The notes under the pieces were generated by a model. It saw only the letters and a program-made list of their open reading frames with translations. It searched no databases and was not told where the DNA came from. The translations under genes and the position numbers were made by a program. Below, piece after piece: positions 23,733-33,724 of a DNA stretch of 64,000 nt. How positions within the stretch are numbered: the stretch's first letter is position 1; the number at the start of each line of letters is the position of its first letter. Source of the stretch: JAHFRG01 sp036522275 (GTDB lineage: Bacteria; Pseudomonadota; Gammaproteobacteria; Burkholderiales; JAHFRG01); the NCBI GenBank assembly GCA_036522275.1, contig DATDGC010000057.1, positions 27,331 through 91,330 on the forward strand, read 5' to 3'.

Positions 23733-25760
23733 GTGATTGTCACTTTCCCCAATAGCCCTTACAAGCTGCACCAGACGTTCGAGCCGGCGGGCGACCAGCC
23801 TGAAGCAATTACACAACTGGTGGCGGGAATCAAGGACGGGCTCGCCTACCAAACGCTGCTCGGCGTGACCGGTTCGGGAAAAACCTACACCATAGCGCAT
23901 GCGATTGCCAGGCTCGGCCGCCCGGCAATCGTCATGGCGCCCAACAAGACGCTTGCCGCGCAGCTCTACGCCGAATTTCGCGAGTTTTTTCCCGAAAATG
24001 CAGTCGAGTACTTTGTTTCCTATTACGATTACTACCAGCCGGAAGCCTATGTGCCTTCGCGCGATCTGTATATCGAAAAAGATTCCAGCATCAACGAGCA
24101 TATCGAGCAGATGCGGCTCTCCGCCACCAAATCGCTGTTGGAGCGGGATGACAGCATAATCGTCGCCACCGTTTCGGCGATTTACGGCATCGGCGATCCG
24201 GTGGATTATCACGGCATGATTTTGCACCTGCGCGAAAAAGAAAAATTAACCCAGCGCGACGCCATCAAGCGTCTTGCTGAAATGCAGTATGAGCGCAACG
24301 AGATTGAATTCAGGCGCGGCACCTTCCGCGTGCATGGCGACGTGCTGGATATTTTTCCTGCAGAAAATTCTGAAACCGCACTGCGGCTGACTTTGTTCGA
24401 CGACGCAGTGGAGAGCCTGTCGCTGTTCGATCCGCTGACCGGCCACACCCTGCAGCGGGTAGGGCGTTACACAGTCTATCCCTCCAGCCATTACGTCGCG
24501 CCACGCGACACTACGCTGCGTGCCATCGAGGCCATCAAGCTGGAATTGCGCGAGCGCATCGAGTATTTCCAGAAGCACAACAAACTGATCGAAGCGCAGC
24601 GCATCGAGCAGCGCACACGCTTCGATCTGGAAATGATGAACGAACTGGGCTTCTGTAAAGGCATTGAAAACTACTCGCGGCACCTCTCGGGCAGAAAAGA
24701 AGGCGAGCCGCCGCCCACCCTGATTGATTACCTGCCGCCGAACGCGTTGATGATCGTGGATGAGAGCCATGTCACCATTCCGCAACTCGGAGGCATGTAC
24801 CGCGGCGACCGTTCGCGCAAGGAAACCCTGGTGGATTACGGCTTCCGGCTGCCGTCGGCCCTGGATAATCGCCCGCTGCGTTTTGACGAATTCGAAGGCG
24901 TCATGCACCAGACCATATTCTTATCCGCAACACCTGCCGAATATGAGCGAGAACATTCGGGCCAGGTGGTGGAGCAGGTGGTGCGACCGACCGGGCTGAT
25001 CGATCCTCGCGTGGAAGTGCGTCCCGCGGCGACTCAGGTTGATGATTTGCTTTCCGAAGCGAATGCCCGCGCGGCTTTAAAGGAACGCGTTTTGGTGACC
25101 ACGCTCACCAAACGCATGGCGGAAGATCTTACCGATTATTTCGCCGATCACGGGGTCAAGGTGCGCTACCTGCATTCGGACATCGAGACTGTGGAAAGGG
25201 TCGAAATCATCCGCGATCTGCGGCTGGGAGAATTCGACGTGCTGGTCGGCATCAACCTGTTGCGTGAAGGGCTGGACATTCCCGAAGTCTCGCTGGTGGC
25301 GATACTGGATGCCGATAAGGAAGGTTTCCTGCGCTCAGAACGCTCGCTGATCCAGACCATGGGGCGCGCTGCAAGGCATATCAATGGTACCGCGATACTG
25401 TACGCGGATACTATTACCGGCTCGATACGCCGCGCTATTGATGAAACCGAGCGGCGTCGCAAGAAGCAGATGCGCTATAACCTTGAGCGCGGCATTACGC
25501 CGATAGGGGTAAGCAAGCGCGTCAAGGATATGATAGACGGCATTTACGATCCGCAGCTTGCACAGCAGCAACTCAAGGCAGCGCAGACTGAAGCGGTTTA
25601 CCAGGCGATGAGCGAGAAGGAGCTTACCAGGGAAGTGAAGCGTCTGGAGAAGGAGATGCTCGCCTGCGCCAAGAATCTGGAATTCGAGCGCGCGGCAGAG
25701 CTCCGCGACCAACTAAAGGAATTAAAACAAAGGCTATTCGGAGTAGTGGAGCACACGTAG
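23733..25760 (+). CDS. uvrB: Excinuclease ABC subunit B
   Basis: A 675-residue UvrB, the damage-verifying helicase-like subunit of nucleotide excision repair. Walker A GVTGSGKT, the beta-hairpin YYDYYQPEAYVP, DESHV, ATPAEYE and the helicase motif QTMGRAARH are intact. A C-terminal UVR coiled coil (EMLACAKNLEFERAAELRDQL) contacts UvrC. The start is GTG. The partner uvrC is at 55 kb. No LexA-type box was found in the upstream 100 bases. Confidence 0.98.
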   Translation: MIVTFPNSPYKLHQTFEPAGDQPEAITQLVAGIKDGLAYQTLLGVTGSGKTYTIAHAIARLGRPAIVMAPNKTLAAQLYAEFREFFPENAVEYFVSYYDYYQPEAYVPSRDLYIEKDSSINEHIEQMRLSATKSLLERDDSIIVATVSAIYGIGDPVDYHGMILHLREKEKLTQRDAIKRLAEMQYERNEIEFRRGTFRVHGDVLDIFPAENSETALRLTLFDDAVESLSLFDPLTGHTLQRVGRYTVYPSSHYVAPRDTTLRAIEAIKLELRERIEYFQKHNKLIEAQRIEQRTRFDLEMMNELGFCKGIENYSRHLSGRKEGEPPPTLIDYLPPNALMIVDESHVTIPQLGGMYRGDRSRKETLVDYGFRLPSALDNRPLRFDEFEGVMHQTIFLSATPAEYEREHSGQVVEQVVRPTGLIDPRVEVRPAATQVDDLLSEANARAALKERVLVTTLTKRMAEDLTDYFADHGVKVRYLHSDIETVERVEIIRDLRLGEFDVLVGINLLREGLDIPEVSLVAILDADKEGFLRSERSLIQTMGRAARHINGTAILYADTITGSIRRAIDETERRRKKQMRYNLERGITPIGVSKRVKDMIDGIYDPQLAQQQLKAAQTEAVYQAMSEKELTREVKRLEKEMLACAKNLEFERAAELRDQLKELKQRLFGVVEHT

Positions 25761-25890
25761 GGAACCTCTGAACAAGTCCCACGAGGGACGCGTTTCTGGC
25801 GAAATGCAGATGATTGTGCGGCGCGCGACGAACTTGGCCTGACTGCGGACGCCCATCTTGGTCGACATGGCTGCGGGTATGGCCACGCAT
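25761..25890. mobile_element. Possible insertion-sequence end remnant
   Basis: The segment right after uvrB begins ggaacctctgaacaagtccc, similar to the outer ends of several IS4/IS5-type elements. It contains a 5-bp hairpin (gtccc-acga-gggac, 25776-25789). No transposase is present. The call rests on recall of such ends only. Confidence 0.28.
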
Positions 25891-25962
25891 CAATAATGTC
25901 TTAATTAACCTGTTATAAAAAATCGCGGCTTGGCTTGGCAAAGACTCATCATTGCTGTATTA

Positions 25963-25974
25963 TTCATATATGAA
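25963..25974. promoter_or_regulatory. Candidate MarR operator at the marR start
   Basis: Perfect 12-bp palindrome TTCATATATGAA covering the start codon of the marR gene. A near copy (CATATTTGAA) lies before the efflux genes. MarR proteins usually bind such dyads and repress their own gene. Confidence 0.5.
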
Positions 25975-26416
25975 CAAGAAACGTACCCGGAGCCGGAGCA
26001 GCAGCCCAGCTCGTTCCGAACAAGTGATAATTTCGCTCGTTCGGTTAGCGAACGCTGTTAATAGACGCTTTGAAGAAGCTTTAGAGGAGGTCGGGCTGTC
26101 GTTGGCCAAGTTCGGCGCGCTAAAGCATCTTGCGCAGGCTGGCGAGCCGTTAAGCTTGAGCGAATGTGCCGCGCGGATGACTTGCGTCCGTTCGAATATT
26201 ACGCAACTGGTGGACCGTCTCGAGGCCGATGGGCTTGTCCGCCGTGTAGAGGATCCCGCTGACCGTCGCGCTGTACGGGCCACCGTGACACCGCTCGGTC
26301 TGGAACGCCAGGCCGCAGGCGCAAGACAGGTAGAAAAGGTGCAAAAAGAGTTGGCTAAGAAATTTTCGGGGATCGACTACGGCACGCTCGAGCGTATGCT
26401 GTCTGCGATCAAGTAG
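25970..26416 (+). CDS. MarR family transcriptional regulator
   Basis: A 148-residue winged-helix regulator from MNKKRTRSRSSSP. The recognition region SLSECAARMTCVRSNITQLVDRLEADGLVRR is followed by the wing VEDPADRRAVRATVTPLG, the standard MarR signature. It stands immediately upstream of a tripartite RND efflux operon on the same strand and very probably represses it until a drug or phenolic ligand binds. A palindrome overlaps its own start codon, fitting autorepression. Confidence 0.9.
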   Translation: MNKKRTRSRSSSPARSEQVIISLVRLANAVNRRFEEALEEVGLSLAKFGALKHLAQAGEPLSLSECAARMTCVRSNITQLVDRLEADGLVRRVEDPADRRAVRATVTPLGLERQAAGARQVEKVQKELAKKFSGIDYGTLERMLSAIK

Positions 26417-26439
26417 GTTTGTTGTTTGGCACTAACATT

Positions 26440-26449
26440 ACATATTTGA
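26440..26449. promoter_or_regulatory. Second candidate MarR site before the efflux genes
   Basis: CATATTTGAA matches 9 of 10 positions of the half-plus-core in the marR start palindrome and lies 31 bp before the membrane-fusion gene. It is followed by a small dyad (aatgatgcatt). Confidence 0.35.
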
Positions 26450-26479
26450 ATGATGCATTATAAAAGGAGAGCGCAGAGC

Positions 26480-27730
26480 ATGATTGATCGGATTCCATCA
26501 GCCGTGGAGAAATGCAGCTTGTTCGTGGCATTCACATTCCTTTCACTGTTGAGCGCGTGCGGTCCCAATGCCCCTGCAACGCCCGCGTCCCCGCCCCTTC
26601 CCGCAGTCACCGTGGCGCGGCCGATTGCAAAAGAAGTCGTGGAATGGGATGAGTACACCGGCAGGCTGGAGGCGGTAGAAACGGTGGAAGTGCGCGCACG
26701 AGTGAGCGGCTATCTGACCAAAATCAATTTTAAGGACGGGGCCAAGGTGAAGAAAGGGGACCTGCTTTACGTCATCGATCCCCGGCAGTACCAGGCCGAG
26801 GTTGACCGCACCATGGCGGAAGTTACGCGGCTGGAAGCGAGGCTGGAGCTTGCCAAAAATGACTTGGCCCGGGCGGAGCGGCTAATCAAAACAAGAGCCA
26901 TCTCGGAACAGGATTATGACACTCGCAGCAAGGGTGTCTCGGCAGCGGGCGCTGAGCTGCGTTCAGCAAAGGCGGCACTGGAGACAGCAAAACTCAACCT
27001 CGAATTTACCCAGCTGCGCGCCCCGATCAACGGACGCATCAGCAGAACGCTCAAGACCGTGGGCAACCTGGTGAATGGCGGCAACAATTCCGGTGATGCA
27101 ACGTTGCTTACCACCATAGTGTCCACCGATCCCATTTACGTTTACATCGATGCCGATGAACAAGCGGTATTAAAGTACCGGCGGCTGTCGCGCGAAGGGC
27201 TGCGCGAGTCCGCACGTCATGGTCCGATCCCGATGGAACTTGAACTTGCCGACGAGAAGAATTTTCCGCATAAAGGAGTTACCGATTTTGTGGAGCCGCG
27301 TCTCGATCCGACCACCGGCACAGTGAGAGCGCGCGGGGTATTCTCCAATGAGAATGATCAGCTGAGCCCCGGCTTTTTCGTGCGCGTGCGCATTCACGGC
27401 AGCGGCACCTATCCGGCGTTGCTGATTTCAGACGTGGCGATCGGCGTGGACCAGGAGAAAAAATTTGTCCTGGTCGTGAATAGCGACGACATGGTGGAGT
27501 ACCGCGTGGTGAAACCAGGACCCATTGTTGAAGGTTTGCGGGTCATTCAGGAAGGATTGAAGCCGGACGACTGGATCATTGTGAATGGCCTCCAGCGCGT
27601 GCAACCAGGGCTCAAGGTGAGCCCGGAAAAAATTGATATGGCAAGTCTCGCAAAAGGGCCTGATAGCAATGCGGCTGCGCCGGGCAACGAAAAATCGCAG
27701 CCTCAGAAAAAGGAAGATGGAGCGCATTAA
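26480..27730 (+). CDS. RND efflux periplasmic adaptor (membrane fusion lipoprotein)
   Basis: A 416-residue adaptor of the AcrA/MexA type. A signal peptide ends at a lipobox LSAC (Cys27), so it is a lipoprotein. Next come a beta-barrel/lipoyl half-motif (GYLTKINFKDGAKVKKGDLLY), a coiled-coil hairpin (about 90-170) and the second lipoyl half (LEFTQLRAPINGRIS). It bridges the inner-membrane pump to the outer-membrane channel. AGGAGAG lies nine bases before the chosen ATG. It is the first gene of the three-part pump operon; the pump TTG is right after its stop. Confidence 0.93.
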   Translation: MIDRIPSAVEKCSLFVAFTFLSLLSACGPNAPATPASPPLPAVTVARPIAKEVVEWDEYTGRLEAVETVEVRARVSGYLTKINFKDGAKVKKGDLLYVIDPRQYQAEVDRTMAEVTRLEARLELAKNDLARAERLIKTRAISEQDYDTRSKGVSAAGAELRSAKAALETAKLNLEFTQLRAPINGRISRTLKTVGNLVNGGNNSGDATLLTTIVSTDPIYVYIDADEQAVLKYRRLSREGLRESARHGPIPMELELADEKNFPHKGVTDFVEPRLDPTTGTVRARGVFSNENDQLSPGFFVRVRIHGSGTYPALLISDVAIGVDQEKKFVLVVNSDDMVEYRVVKPGPIVEGLRVIQEGLKPDDWIIVNGLQRVQPGLKVSPEKIDMASLAKGPDSNAAAPGNEKSQPQKKEDGAH

Positions 27731-30700
27731 TTGAAGTTCGCACATTATTTTATTGACCGGCCGATTTTCGCCGCGGTCCTTTCGATTTTCTTCGTGCTTG
27801 TCGGCTCCATCGCGCTGTACCAGCTGCCGGTGGCGCAACTTCCCAATGTCGCACCGCCTACGATCGTGGTCAACGCGAGTTACCCCGGCGCCAATGCGGT
27901 GACGGTAGCTGAGACTGTGGCAACCCCCATTGAGCAGGAAGTGAATGGGGTCGAAAACATGCTCTACATGTCGTCGCAGTCCACCAGCGACGGTCAGATG
28001 AACCTCACCATTACGTTCAATCTCGGTACCGATCTCAACCAGGCACAGGTGCTGGTGCAAAACCGGGTGGCGGTCGCGGAGCCGAGGCTCCCCGCTGAAG
28101 TGCGGCAGAACGGCATTACCACCAAGAAGCGCTCCCCTGATCTCACTATGGTGGTGCATCTGCTGTCGCCGGACAACACCTACGATCAGCTGTACGTGGG
28201 GAACTACGCTTATTTGCAGATTAAAGATGTGCTGGCACGCGTTCCCGGCGTGGGGGACGTGATCGTGTTCGGCGCGCGCGACTACAGTATGCGCATCTGG
28301 CTTGACCCCGGCAAAGTGGCGCAGCGTAACCTCACTGCAACCAATGTTGTCAATGCCATCAGAGAGCAGAACGTGCAAGTGGCGGCGGGCGTCATCAACC
28401 AGCCACCGGCGCCGAATGCCCGCGAGCTGCAACTCACGGTCAACACTTTGGGCCGTCTGTGGACTGAGCAGCAATTCGGCGACATCGTCATCAAATCCGG
28501 CAATGAGGGCGAGGTTACCTATTTGCGCGACATCGCTCGCATTGAGCTTGCTGCGCGCGATTATTCCGTGAACAGCTATCTCGGCGGCAAACCCGCTGCT
28601 GCGATAGTGATATTTCAGCTGCCCGGCACCAATTCGCTGGAGACTGCCAAGGCAGTGCGTGCCACCATGGCAAAACTCAAAGAGCGCTTTCCCAAAGGCC
28701 TCGATTACCGCGTTGTGTACGACACCACGCTTTTCGTCCAGGAATCCATTCGCGCGGTTATCGAGACCCTGATCGGCGCCATCCTTCTGGTGGTGCTGGT
28801 GGTGGTGGTGTTTCTGCAAACCTGGCGCGCTTCCATCATCCCATTGCTTGCGGTGCCGGTATCCCTCATCGGTACTTTCGCCGCGATGGCGGCGTTCGGG
28901 TTTTCTCTCAACAACCTGTCGTTGTTTGGACTCGTGCTGGCAATCGGTATTGTGGTGGACGACGCCATTGTGGTGGTGGAGAACGTCGAGCGCAATATCG
29001 CACTGGGGCTTAAACCCAGGGAGGCTACATTCAAGGCGATTGATGAGGTGGCTGGTCCTGTGGTTGCGGTCGCGGTGGTGCTGTGCGCGGTATTTGTCCC
29101 AACGGCTTTTATCAGCGGACTGAATGGCCAGTTCTACCGGCAGTTCGCACTGACCATAGCGGTCTCCACCGTTATTTCCGCCTTCAATTCGCTCACGCTG
29201 AGTCCTGCCTTATGCGCACTGCTGTTGCAGCCGCACGGCGCAAAGCGGGATTGGTTTACGCGCTTTTTGGACCGCATCCTCGGCTGGTTTTTCCGCTCGT
29301 TCAACTGGGCGTTTGAGCGGGCCAGAAACGAGTACACGCGCGTGGTCGCGCGCGTAATCCGGATCACCGCAGTCATGCTGGTTATTTATGCGGGGCTGCT
29401 CGGTGCCACGTGGTTGGGTTTTACCGGAGTGCCTACCGGATTCATCCCGTCGCAGGACCAGGGCTACCTCATCGTCTACATTCAACTTCCCGACGCGGCA
29501 TCGCTTGCGCGCACTGACGCTGTGGTACAGCGTGCGTCGTCACTCATGCGTGATACCCCCGGTGTTCTTAACACCGTCCAATTTGCAGGCTTCGGGGTTG
29601 TGAGTTTTGCCAACACCTCCAACGCCGGGACTATATTTGTGCCGCTCAAGCCGTTCGCCGAGCGCGAGCATGATCCCAATCTTTCCGGCGAAAAAATCGC
29701 CGCGGTGCTGCGAAACAAATTAAGCGTTATTCAGGACGCGTTCGTGGGCGTGTTCTTGCCGCCGCCGGTGCGGGGCGTGAGTACCCTGGGTGGCTTCAAG
29801 ATGCAAATCCAGGACCGGGGCGGGGCAGGCCCTCAGGCGCTACAAGCTGCTGCGCAAAAGCTTGCGGACGCGGCCAACCATCAGCCAGGCCTGCAAGGCG
29901 TGTTCACCAGCTTCCGGGCCAATGTGCCCCAGCTTTATCTGGATGTAGACAGAATTAAAGCCAAATCCATGCAGGTGCCTTTGAGCGATGTATTCAGCAC
30001 GCTGCAGATTTATCTGGGCTCGTTATACGTCAATGACTTCAATCTTTTTGGCCGCACCTACCAGGTGCGGGTACAGGCGGACGCGCCGTTCCGTTTGAAC
30101 GCTGAAGACATCCGCTTGCTCAAGACGCGCAATGTCAAGGGCGATATGGTGCCGCTGGGAACGCTGATGACGGTCAAGGAGATTAACGGCGCGGATCGGA
30201 TCACGCGCTATAACCTGTTTCCAGCAGCGGAACTCAACGGTAACACTACTCCCGGCTTAAGCTCCGGCCAGGCCATCGAAATCATGGATAATCTTGCCAA
30301 GAAGGAGCTGCCCAGGGAATTCGGCACTGAATGGACCGAGCTTATTTTTCAGCAGATTCTTGCGGGCAACACAGCCATTGTCATCTTTCCGCTGTCCGTG
30401 TTGTTCGTATTCCTGGCGCTCTCAGCCCTGTATGAGAGCTGGTCGCTGCCGCTCGCCATAATTCTTATTGTGCCGATGTGTTTGCTGTCTGCTATCACTG
30501 GAGTATGGCTGCGGGGACTCGATAATAATATTTTCACCCAGATCGGCTTTGTGGTGCTGGTGGGACTCGCGTGTAAGAACGCGATTTTGATTGTCGAATT
30601 CGCAAAACAGCATCAGGACCAGGGGATGAACAGGTTTGATGCCGCGATTGAAGCGTGCAAACTGCGTCTGCGGCCTATCCTGATGACATCATTTGCCTTC

Positions 30701-30928
30701 ATTTTCGGTGTTCTGCCACTGGTGTTTTCAGTAGGAGCCGGAGCTGAAATGCGTCAGGCGCTGGGCACGGCGGTGTTCAGCGGGATGTTGGGCGTGACGT
30801 TCTTCGGGTTATTTTTAACGCCGGTGTTTTATGTAGTGTTACGCAAGATGGTCGAGCGCCGCAAAAAGGAAAGTTCTATGCCGGCGGGCGGCACCGCCAG
30901 CGAAGGTACCCCCTTGGATAAACTTTAA
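27731..30928 (+). CDS. RND multidrug efflux transporter permease (HAE1, AcrB-like)
   Basis: A 1065-residue proton-driven pump of the AcrB/MexB hydrophobe/amphiphile class. The N-terminal FIDRPIFAAVLSIFFVLVG, the DxxE-D proton-relay region (GLVLAIGIVVDDAIVVVENVE) and the C-terminal GLACKNAILIVEFAK are conserved. It has 12 membrane helices in two repeats with large periplasmic loops. The start is TTG, directly after the adaptor stop. It exports drugs, detergents or phenolic compounds; the exact substrates are not predictable. Confidence 0.95.
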   Translation: MKFAHYFIDRPIFAAVLSIFFVLVGSIALYQLPVAQLPNVAPPTIVVNASYPGANAVTVAETVATPIEQEVNGVENMLYMSSQSTSDGQMNLTITFNLGTDLNQAQVLVQNRVAVAEPRLPAEVRQNGITTKKRSPDLTMVVHLLSPDNTYDQLYVGNYAYLQIKDVLARVPGVGDVIVFGARDYSMRIWLDPGKVAQRNLTATNVVNAIREQNVQVAAGVINQPPAPNARELQLTVNTLGRLWTEQQFGDIVIKSGNEGEVTYLRDIARIELAARDYSVNSYLGGKPAAAIVIFQLPGTNSLETAKAVRATMAKLKERFPKGLDYRVVYDTTLFVQESIRAVIETLIGAILLVVLVVVVFLQTWRASIIPLLAVPVSLIGTFAAMAAFGFSLNNLSLFGLVLAIGIVVDDAIVVVENVERNIALGLKPREATFKAIDEVAGPVVAVAVVLCAVFVPTAFISGLNGQFYRQFALTIAVSTVISAFNSLTLSPALCALLLQPHGAKRDWFTRFLDRILGWFFRSFNWAFERARNEYTRVVARVIRITAVMLVIYAGLLGATWLGFTGVPTGFIPSQDQGYLIVYIQLPDAASLARTDAVVQRASSLMRDTPGVLNTVQFAGFGVVSFANTSNAGTIFVPLKPFAEREHDPNLSGEKIAAVLRNKLSVIQDAFVGVFLPPPVRGVSTLGGFKMQIQDRGGAGPQALQAAAQKLADAANHQPGLQGVFTSFRANVPQLYLDVDRIKAKSMQVPLSDVFSTLQIYLGSLYVNDFNLFGRTYQVRVQADAPFRLNAEDIRLLKTRNVKGDMVPLGTLMTVKEINGADRITRYNLFPAAELNGNTTPGLSSGQAIEIMDNLAKKELPREFGTEWTELIFQQILAGNTAIVIFPLSVLFVFLALSALYESWSLPLAIILIVPMCLLSAITGVWLRGLDNNIFTQIGFVVLVGLACKNAILIVEFAKQHQDQGMNRFDAAIEACKLRLRPILMTSFAFIFGVLPLVFSVGAGAEMRQALGTAVFSGMLGVTFFGLFLTPVFYVVLRKMVERRKKESSMPAGGTASEGTPLDKL

Positions 30929-30955
30929 TGCATCGTGCGATGGAAGGATAGAACC

Positions 30956-32395
30956 ATGAGTATCCGCTTATTGAGTTTGCAACACGTATGTTTGGGGCTG
31001 GCTGTGGTTCTTGCCGGCTGTGCTGCGGTAGGCCCTGATTACAAGACGCCTGAAACAGAAGTAAGCGCGGGTTACGTCAGCGCTGATGAGGCAGGTTTTT
31101 CCACAGAGCAGGTAGATGTGACATGGTGGCGAGGTTTCAATGACACCACTTTGAACCAGCTGGTTGAGGTTGCGCTCAATAACAATCACGATTTGCGCAT
31201 TGCGACAGCCAACCTGCTGGAAGCGCGGGCGCTCAGACAGCAAACGGAATATGACCGCTATCCCACAGTCACCGCTGAGGGATTTTTCACCCAGCAGCAT
31301 TTCAGCAACGCAGCGCTTCTATCCGGCACGGGGAGCAGCAATGAAAAGTTGTATCAACTTGGTTTCGATGCTACATGGGAGTTGGATTTTTTTGGCCGCG
31401 TGCGGCGCTCGATCGAAGCTCAGTCGGCACAGGTTGGGGCTGCCGAAGCCACTCGCCGCGACGTGATCGTGAGCCTGATTGCGGAAGTCGCAAGAAATTA
31501 CTTTGAACTTCGCGGCATTCAGCACCAACTCGATGTTGCACTGAAAAACGCCGCCAACCAGCATGAAACCCTGAATCTCACGCTGGAACTGCTGGAAGGA
31601 GGTCAAGGCACAGAATTGGACACTTCGCGTGCGCGCGAGCAATGGAATTCAACACTGGCCACCATACCGCTGTTACAGGCCGCAGTACAACGGTCGATTT
31701 ACCGCCTTGGCGTATTGACGGGGCAGCAACCCCAGGCGTTGCTCAGCGATCTTAAAGAACCTGCTCCTTTGGCGGAGTATTCAAAGCTTATCGTGATAGG
31801 CAAACCTGAGGAATTGTTGAGGCGTCGCCCTGACATCCGTGTTGCAGAACGCAACCTGGCCGCCACCACGGCCCTCATCGGGGTGGCGACTGCCGACCTT
31901 TTCCCACGGGTGACTTTCCGCGGCCTTGCATCCTTGGAGGGCAACACTTTTTCCGGGCTCGGCGATTCAGGCAGCGGAACTTATTTATTCGGGCCCGTCA
32001 TCCGATGGGAGGCGGTCTTTAATTATGGACGTGTCAAGGCGCGCATACTTGCAGCTGACGCGCGCGCGGAAGCAAATCTGGCGCTCTACGAAAAAACCGT
32101 ATTGACAGCTTTAGAAGAGACTGAAAACGCTTTGGTCGAGTTTACCCGTGAGCGGGCACGCCGCGACTATCTTCGTGCTGCAGTGGAAGCCAGCGAAAAA
32201 GCTTCATCTCTGGCACAGCAGCGCTTTCAGGAAGGTGCCACCGATTTTCTCACTGTGCTTGATTCCGAGCGCCGTTTGCTTGAGACACAGCAAAACTTAG
32301 CACAGAGCGAAACCAGCACCGCGACTTCGCTGGTGGCGGTGTATAAAGCGCTGGGAGGAGGTTGGGAAATCGAGCAGCCGCTTGCCGCGAAGTAA
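30956..32395 (+). CDS. RND efflux outer-membrane lipoprotein (NodT/OprM family)
   Basis: A 479-residue outer-membrane factor. A signal peptide with lipobox VLAGC (Cys22) is followed by the family opening AVGPDYKTPE. The two repeated coiled-coil halves include RRRPDIRVAERNLAATTALIGVATADLFP, typical of NodT-type channels. It forms the trimeric exit duct of the pump. GGAAGGA precedes the ATG. The operon ends here; bases 32396-32565 show no clear terminator. Confidence 0.93.
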   Translation: MSIRLLSLQHVCLGLAVVLAGCAAVGPDYKTPETEVSAGYVSADEAGFSTEQVDVTWWRGFNDTTLNQLVEVALNNNHDLRIATANLLEARALRQQTEYDRYPTVTAEGFFTQQHFSNAALLSGTGSSNEKLYQLGFDATWELDFFGRVRRSIEAQSAQVGAAEATRRDVIVSLIAEVARNYFELRGIQHQLDVALKNAANQHETLNLTLELLEGGQGTELDTSRAREQWNSTLATIPLLQAAVQRSIYRLGVLTGQQPQALLSDLKEPAPLAEYSKLIVIGKPEELLRRRPDIRVAERNLAATTALIGVATADLFPRVTFRGLASLEGNTFSGLGDSGSGTYLFGPVIRWEAVFNYGRVKARILAADARAEANLALYEKTVLTALEETENALVEFTRERARRDYLRAAVEASEKASSLAQQRFQEGATDFLTVLDSERRLLETQQNLAQSETSTATSLVAVYKALGGGWEIEQPLAAK

Positions 32396-32565
32396 GTCGT
32401 TTATCAATCCGCACAAGAAGTTTGGTCTTGTTCGGCTTATCCTGCACTTTGCAAAATCCAAATTGGTTGTTCCTCCGGCACATGTACTTGCGGGTTGAAT
32501 TCCCAGCTTTAGCCCCAATTTAAAAAACATTTAAGCCGAAACGGCAATGTATTGCTGGAAAACTT

Positions 32566-33603
32566 ATGTTTTTCGCCTTGCAACGCGTGTTAAATATGCC
32601 ATCCCAATCCGGGGAAGGACAAGCCCCGGTATTTCCCACCGCAGACGACGCGCTGCTTGATGCGTATTCTCGGGCGGTAATTGATGCCGTGGAAAAAGTA
32701 AGCGCGTCTGTAGTAAAAATCGACGTCGAAATGAAAGCCGGCCGAAGCGGCAGAAATATACCCAGAGAGCCGACACAGAGTAGCGGCTCGGGATTAGTGT
32801 TTACTCACGACGGTTTTATTTTGACCAACAGCCATGTGGTCAATCATGCAAAGGGACTCGAAGTCACGCTTACCGATGGCCGCCGGTTCCAGGCGGATTT
32901 GATTGGAGATGATCCGGACACGGATTTGGCGGTGATTCGAATTTCGGCGCCTAACCTTGTACCTGCCGATCTGGGAGAATCACGCTCGATACGCGTGGGA
33001 CAAGTTGCGATAGCGCTCGGCAATCCATTTGGCTTCCAGTGCACGGTAACGGCCGGTGTGGTGAGCGCATTGGGGCGCTCGTTGCGCGCTCAATCGGGCC
33101 GCCTTATTCACGATGTGATTCAGACCGACGCCGCACTCAATCCTGGCAATTCGGGCGGGCCGCTGGTGAATTCTAAAGGCGAAGTCATAGGCGTCAACAC
33201 GGCAATTATCCTGCCGGCGCAAGGCATCTGTTTTGCAATTGCCATCAATACGGCCAAAGTGGTGGTCAGCCAACTGTTTAAACACGGCAAAGTTAAGCGT
33301 GGGTCGGTCGGCGTGGTTGGGCAAAATGTTACGCTCCCGCGGCGGGTGGTGCGGTTTCATGACCTAGCTTCGGAGAATGGGGTTCTGGTCGTAGCTGTCG
33401 AGCCAGGCAGCCCGGCGCAAAAATCCGGTGTTCAAGATGGCGATGTGATCATCAGCTATGATAGCCATTCAACCGCGGGTATTGATGATTTGCACAAACT
33501 GCTGAGCGAAGAGCGCATCGGCAAACATACAGAGCTCAGGGTATTGCGCCGTAACAGAATAGTAACAATGCCGATCATTGCCGAAGAACTAGCAGCAAAG
33601 TGA
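32566..33603 (+). CDS. HtrA/DegP-like trypsin-family serine protease with one PDZ domain
   Basis: A 345-residue protease. The catalytic triad is visible: His in TNSHVV (about 90), Asp in PDTDLAVIRI (about 122) and Ser in NPGNSGGPL (about 200). One PDZ-like domain occupies the C-terminal 90 residues (LVVAVEPGSPAQKSGVQDGDVI). No signal peptide or membrane anchor is visible at MFFALQRVLNMPSQSGEGQ, unlike periplasmic DegP/DegS; a start at the second Met would be equally cytoplasmic. It may be a cytosolic or atypically exported quality-control protease. Confidence 0.88.
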   Translation: MFFALQRVLNMPSQSGEGQAPVFPTADDALLDAYSRAVIDAVEKVSASVVKIDVEMKAGRSGRNIPREPTQSSGSGLVFTHDGFILTNSHVVNHAKGLEVTLTDGRRFQADLIGDDPDTDLAVIRISAPNLVPADLGESRSIRVGQVAIALGNPFGFQCTVTAGVVSALGRSLRAQSGRLIHDVIQTDAALNPGNSGGPLVNSKGEVIGVNTAIILPAQGICFAIAINTAKVVVSQLFKHGKVKRGSVGVVGQNVTLPRRVVRFHDLASENGVLVVAVEPGSPAQKSGVQDGDVIISYDSHSTAGIDDLHKLLSEERIGKHTELRVLRRNRIVTMPIIAEELAAK

Positions 33604-33724
33604 AAACGCAGGGGGAATGGGATCAGAAACATAATCTATAGTTTCGTTATTACCCTTTCTGTTTGATAAAATTAAAAATTAATTTTGGTTTCGAACTGAC
33701 ACTATAACGGGCATTTAGGGATGT

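Noticed and set aside
25776..25789. Hairpin after uvrB as an intrinsic terminator
   Set aside because: The stem is only 5 bp and no T-run follows; it more likely belongs to the possible insertion-sequence end.
27428..28819. A 463-residue open frame on the minus strand inside the RND pump and adaptor genes
   Set aside because: It is the antisense of two clearly identified genes, rich in His/Arg/Gln as expected for a shadow frame, with no family signature.
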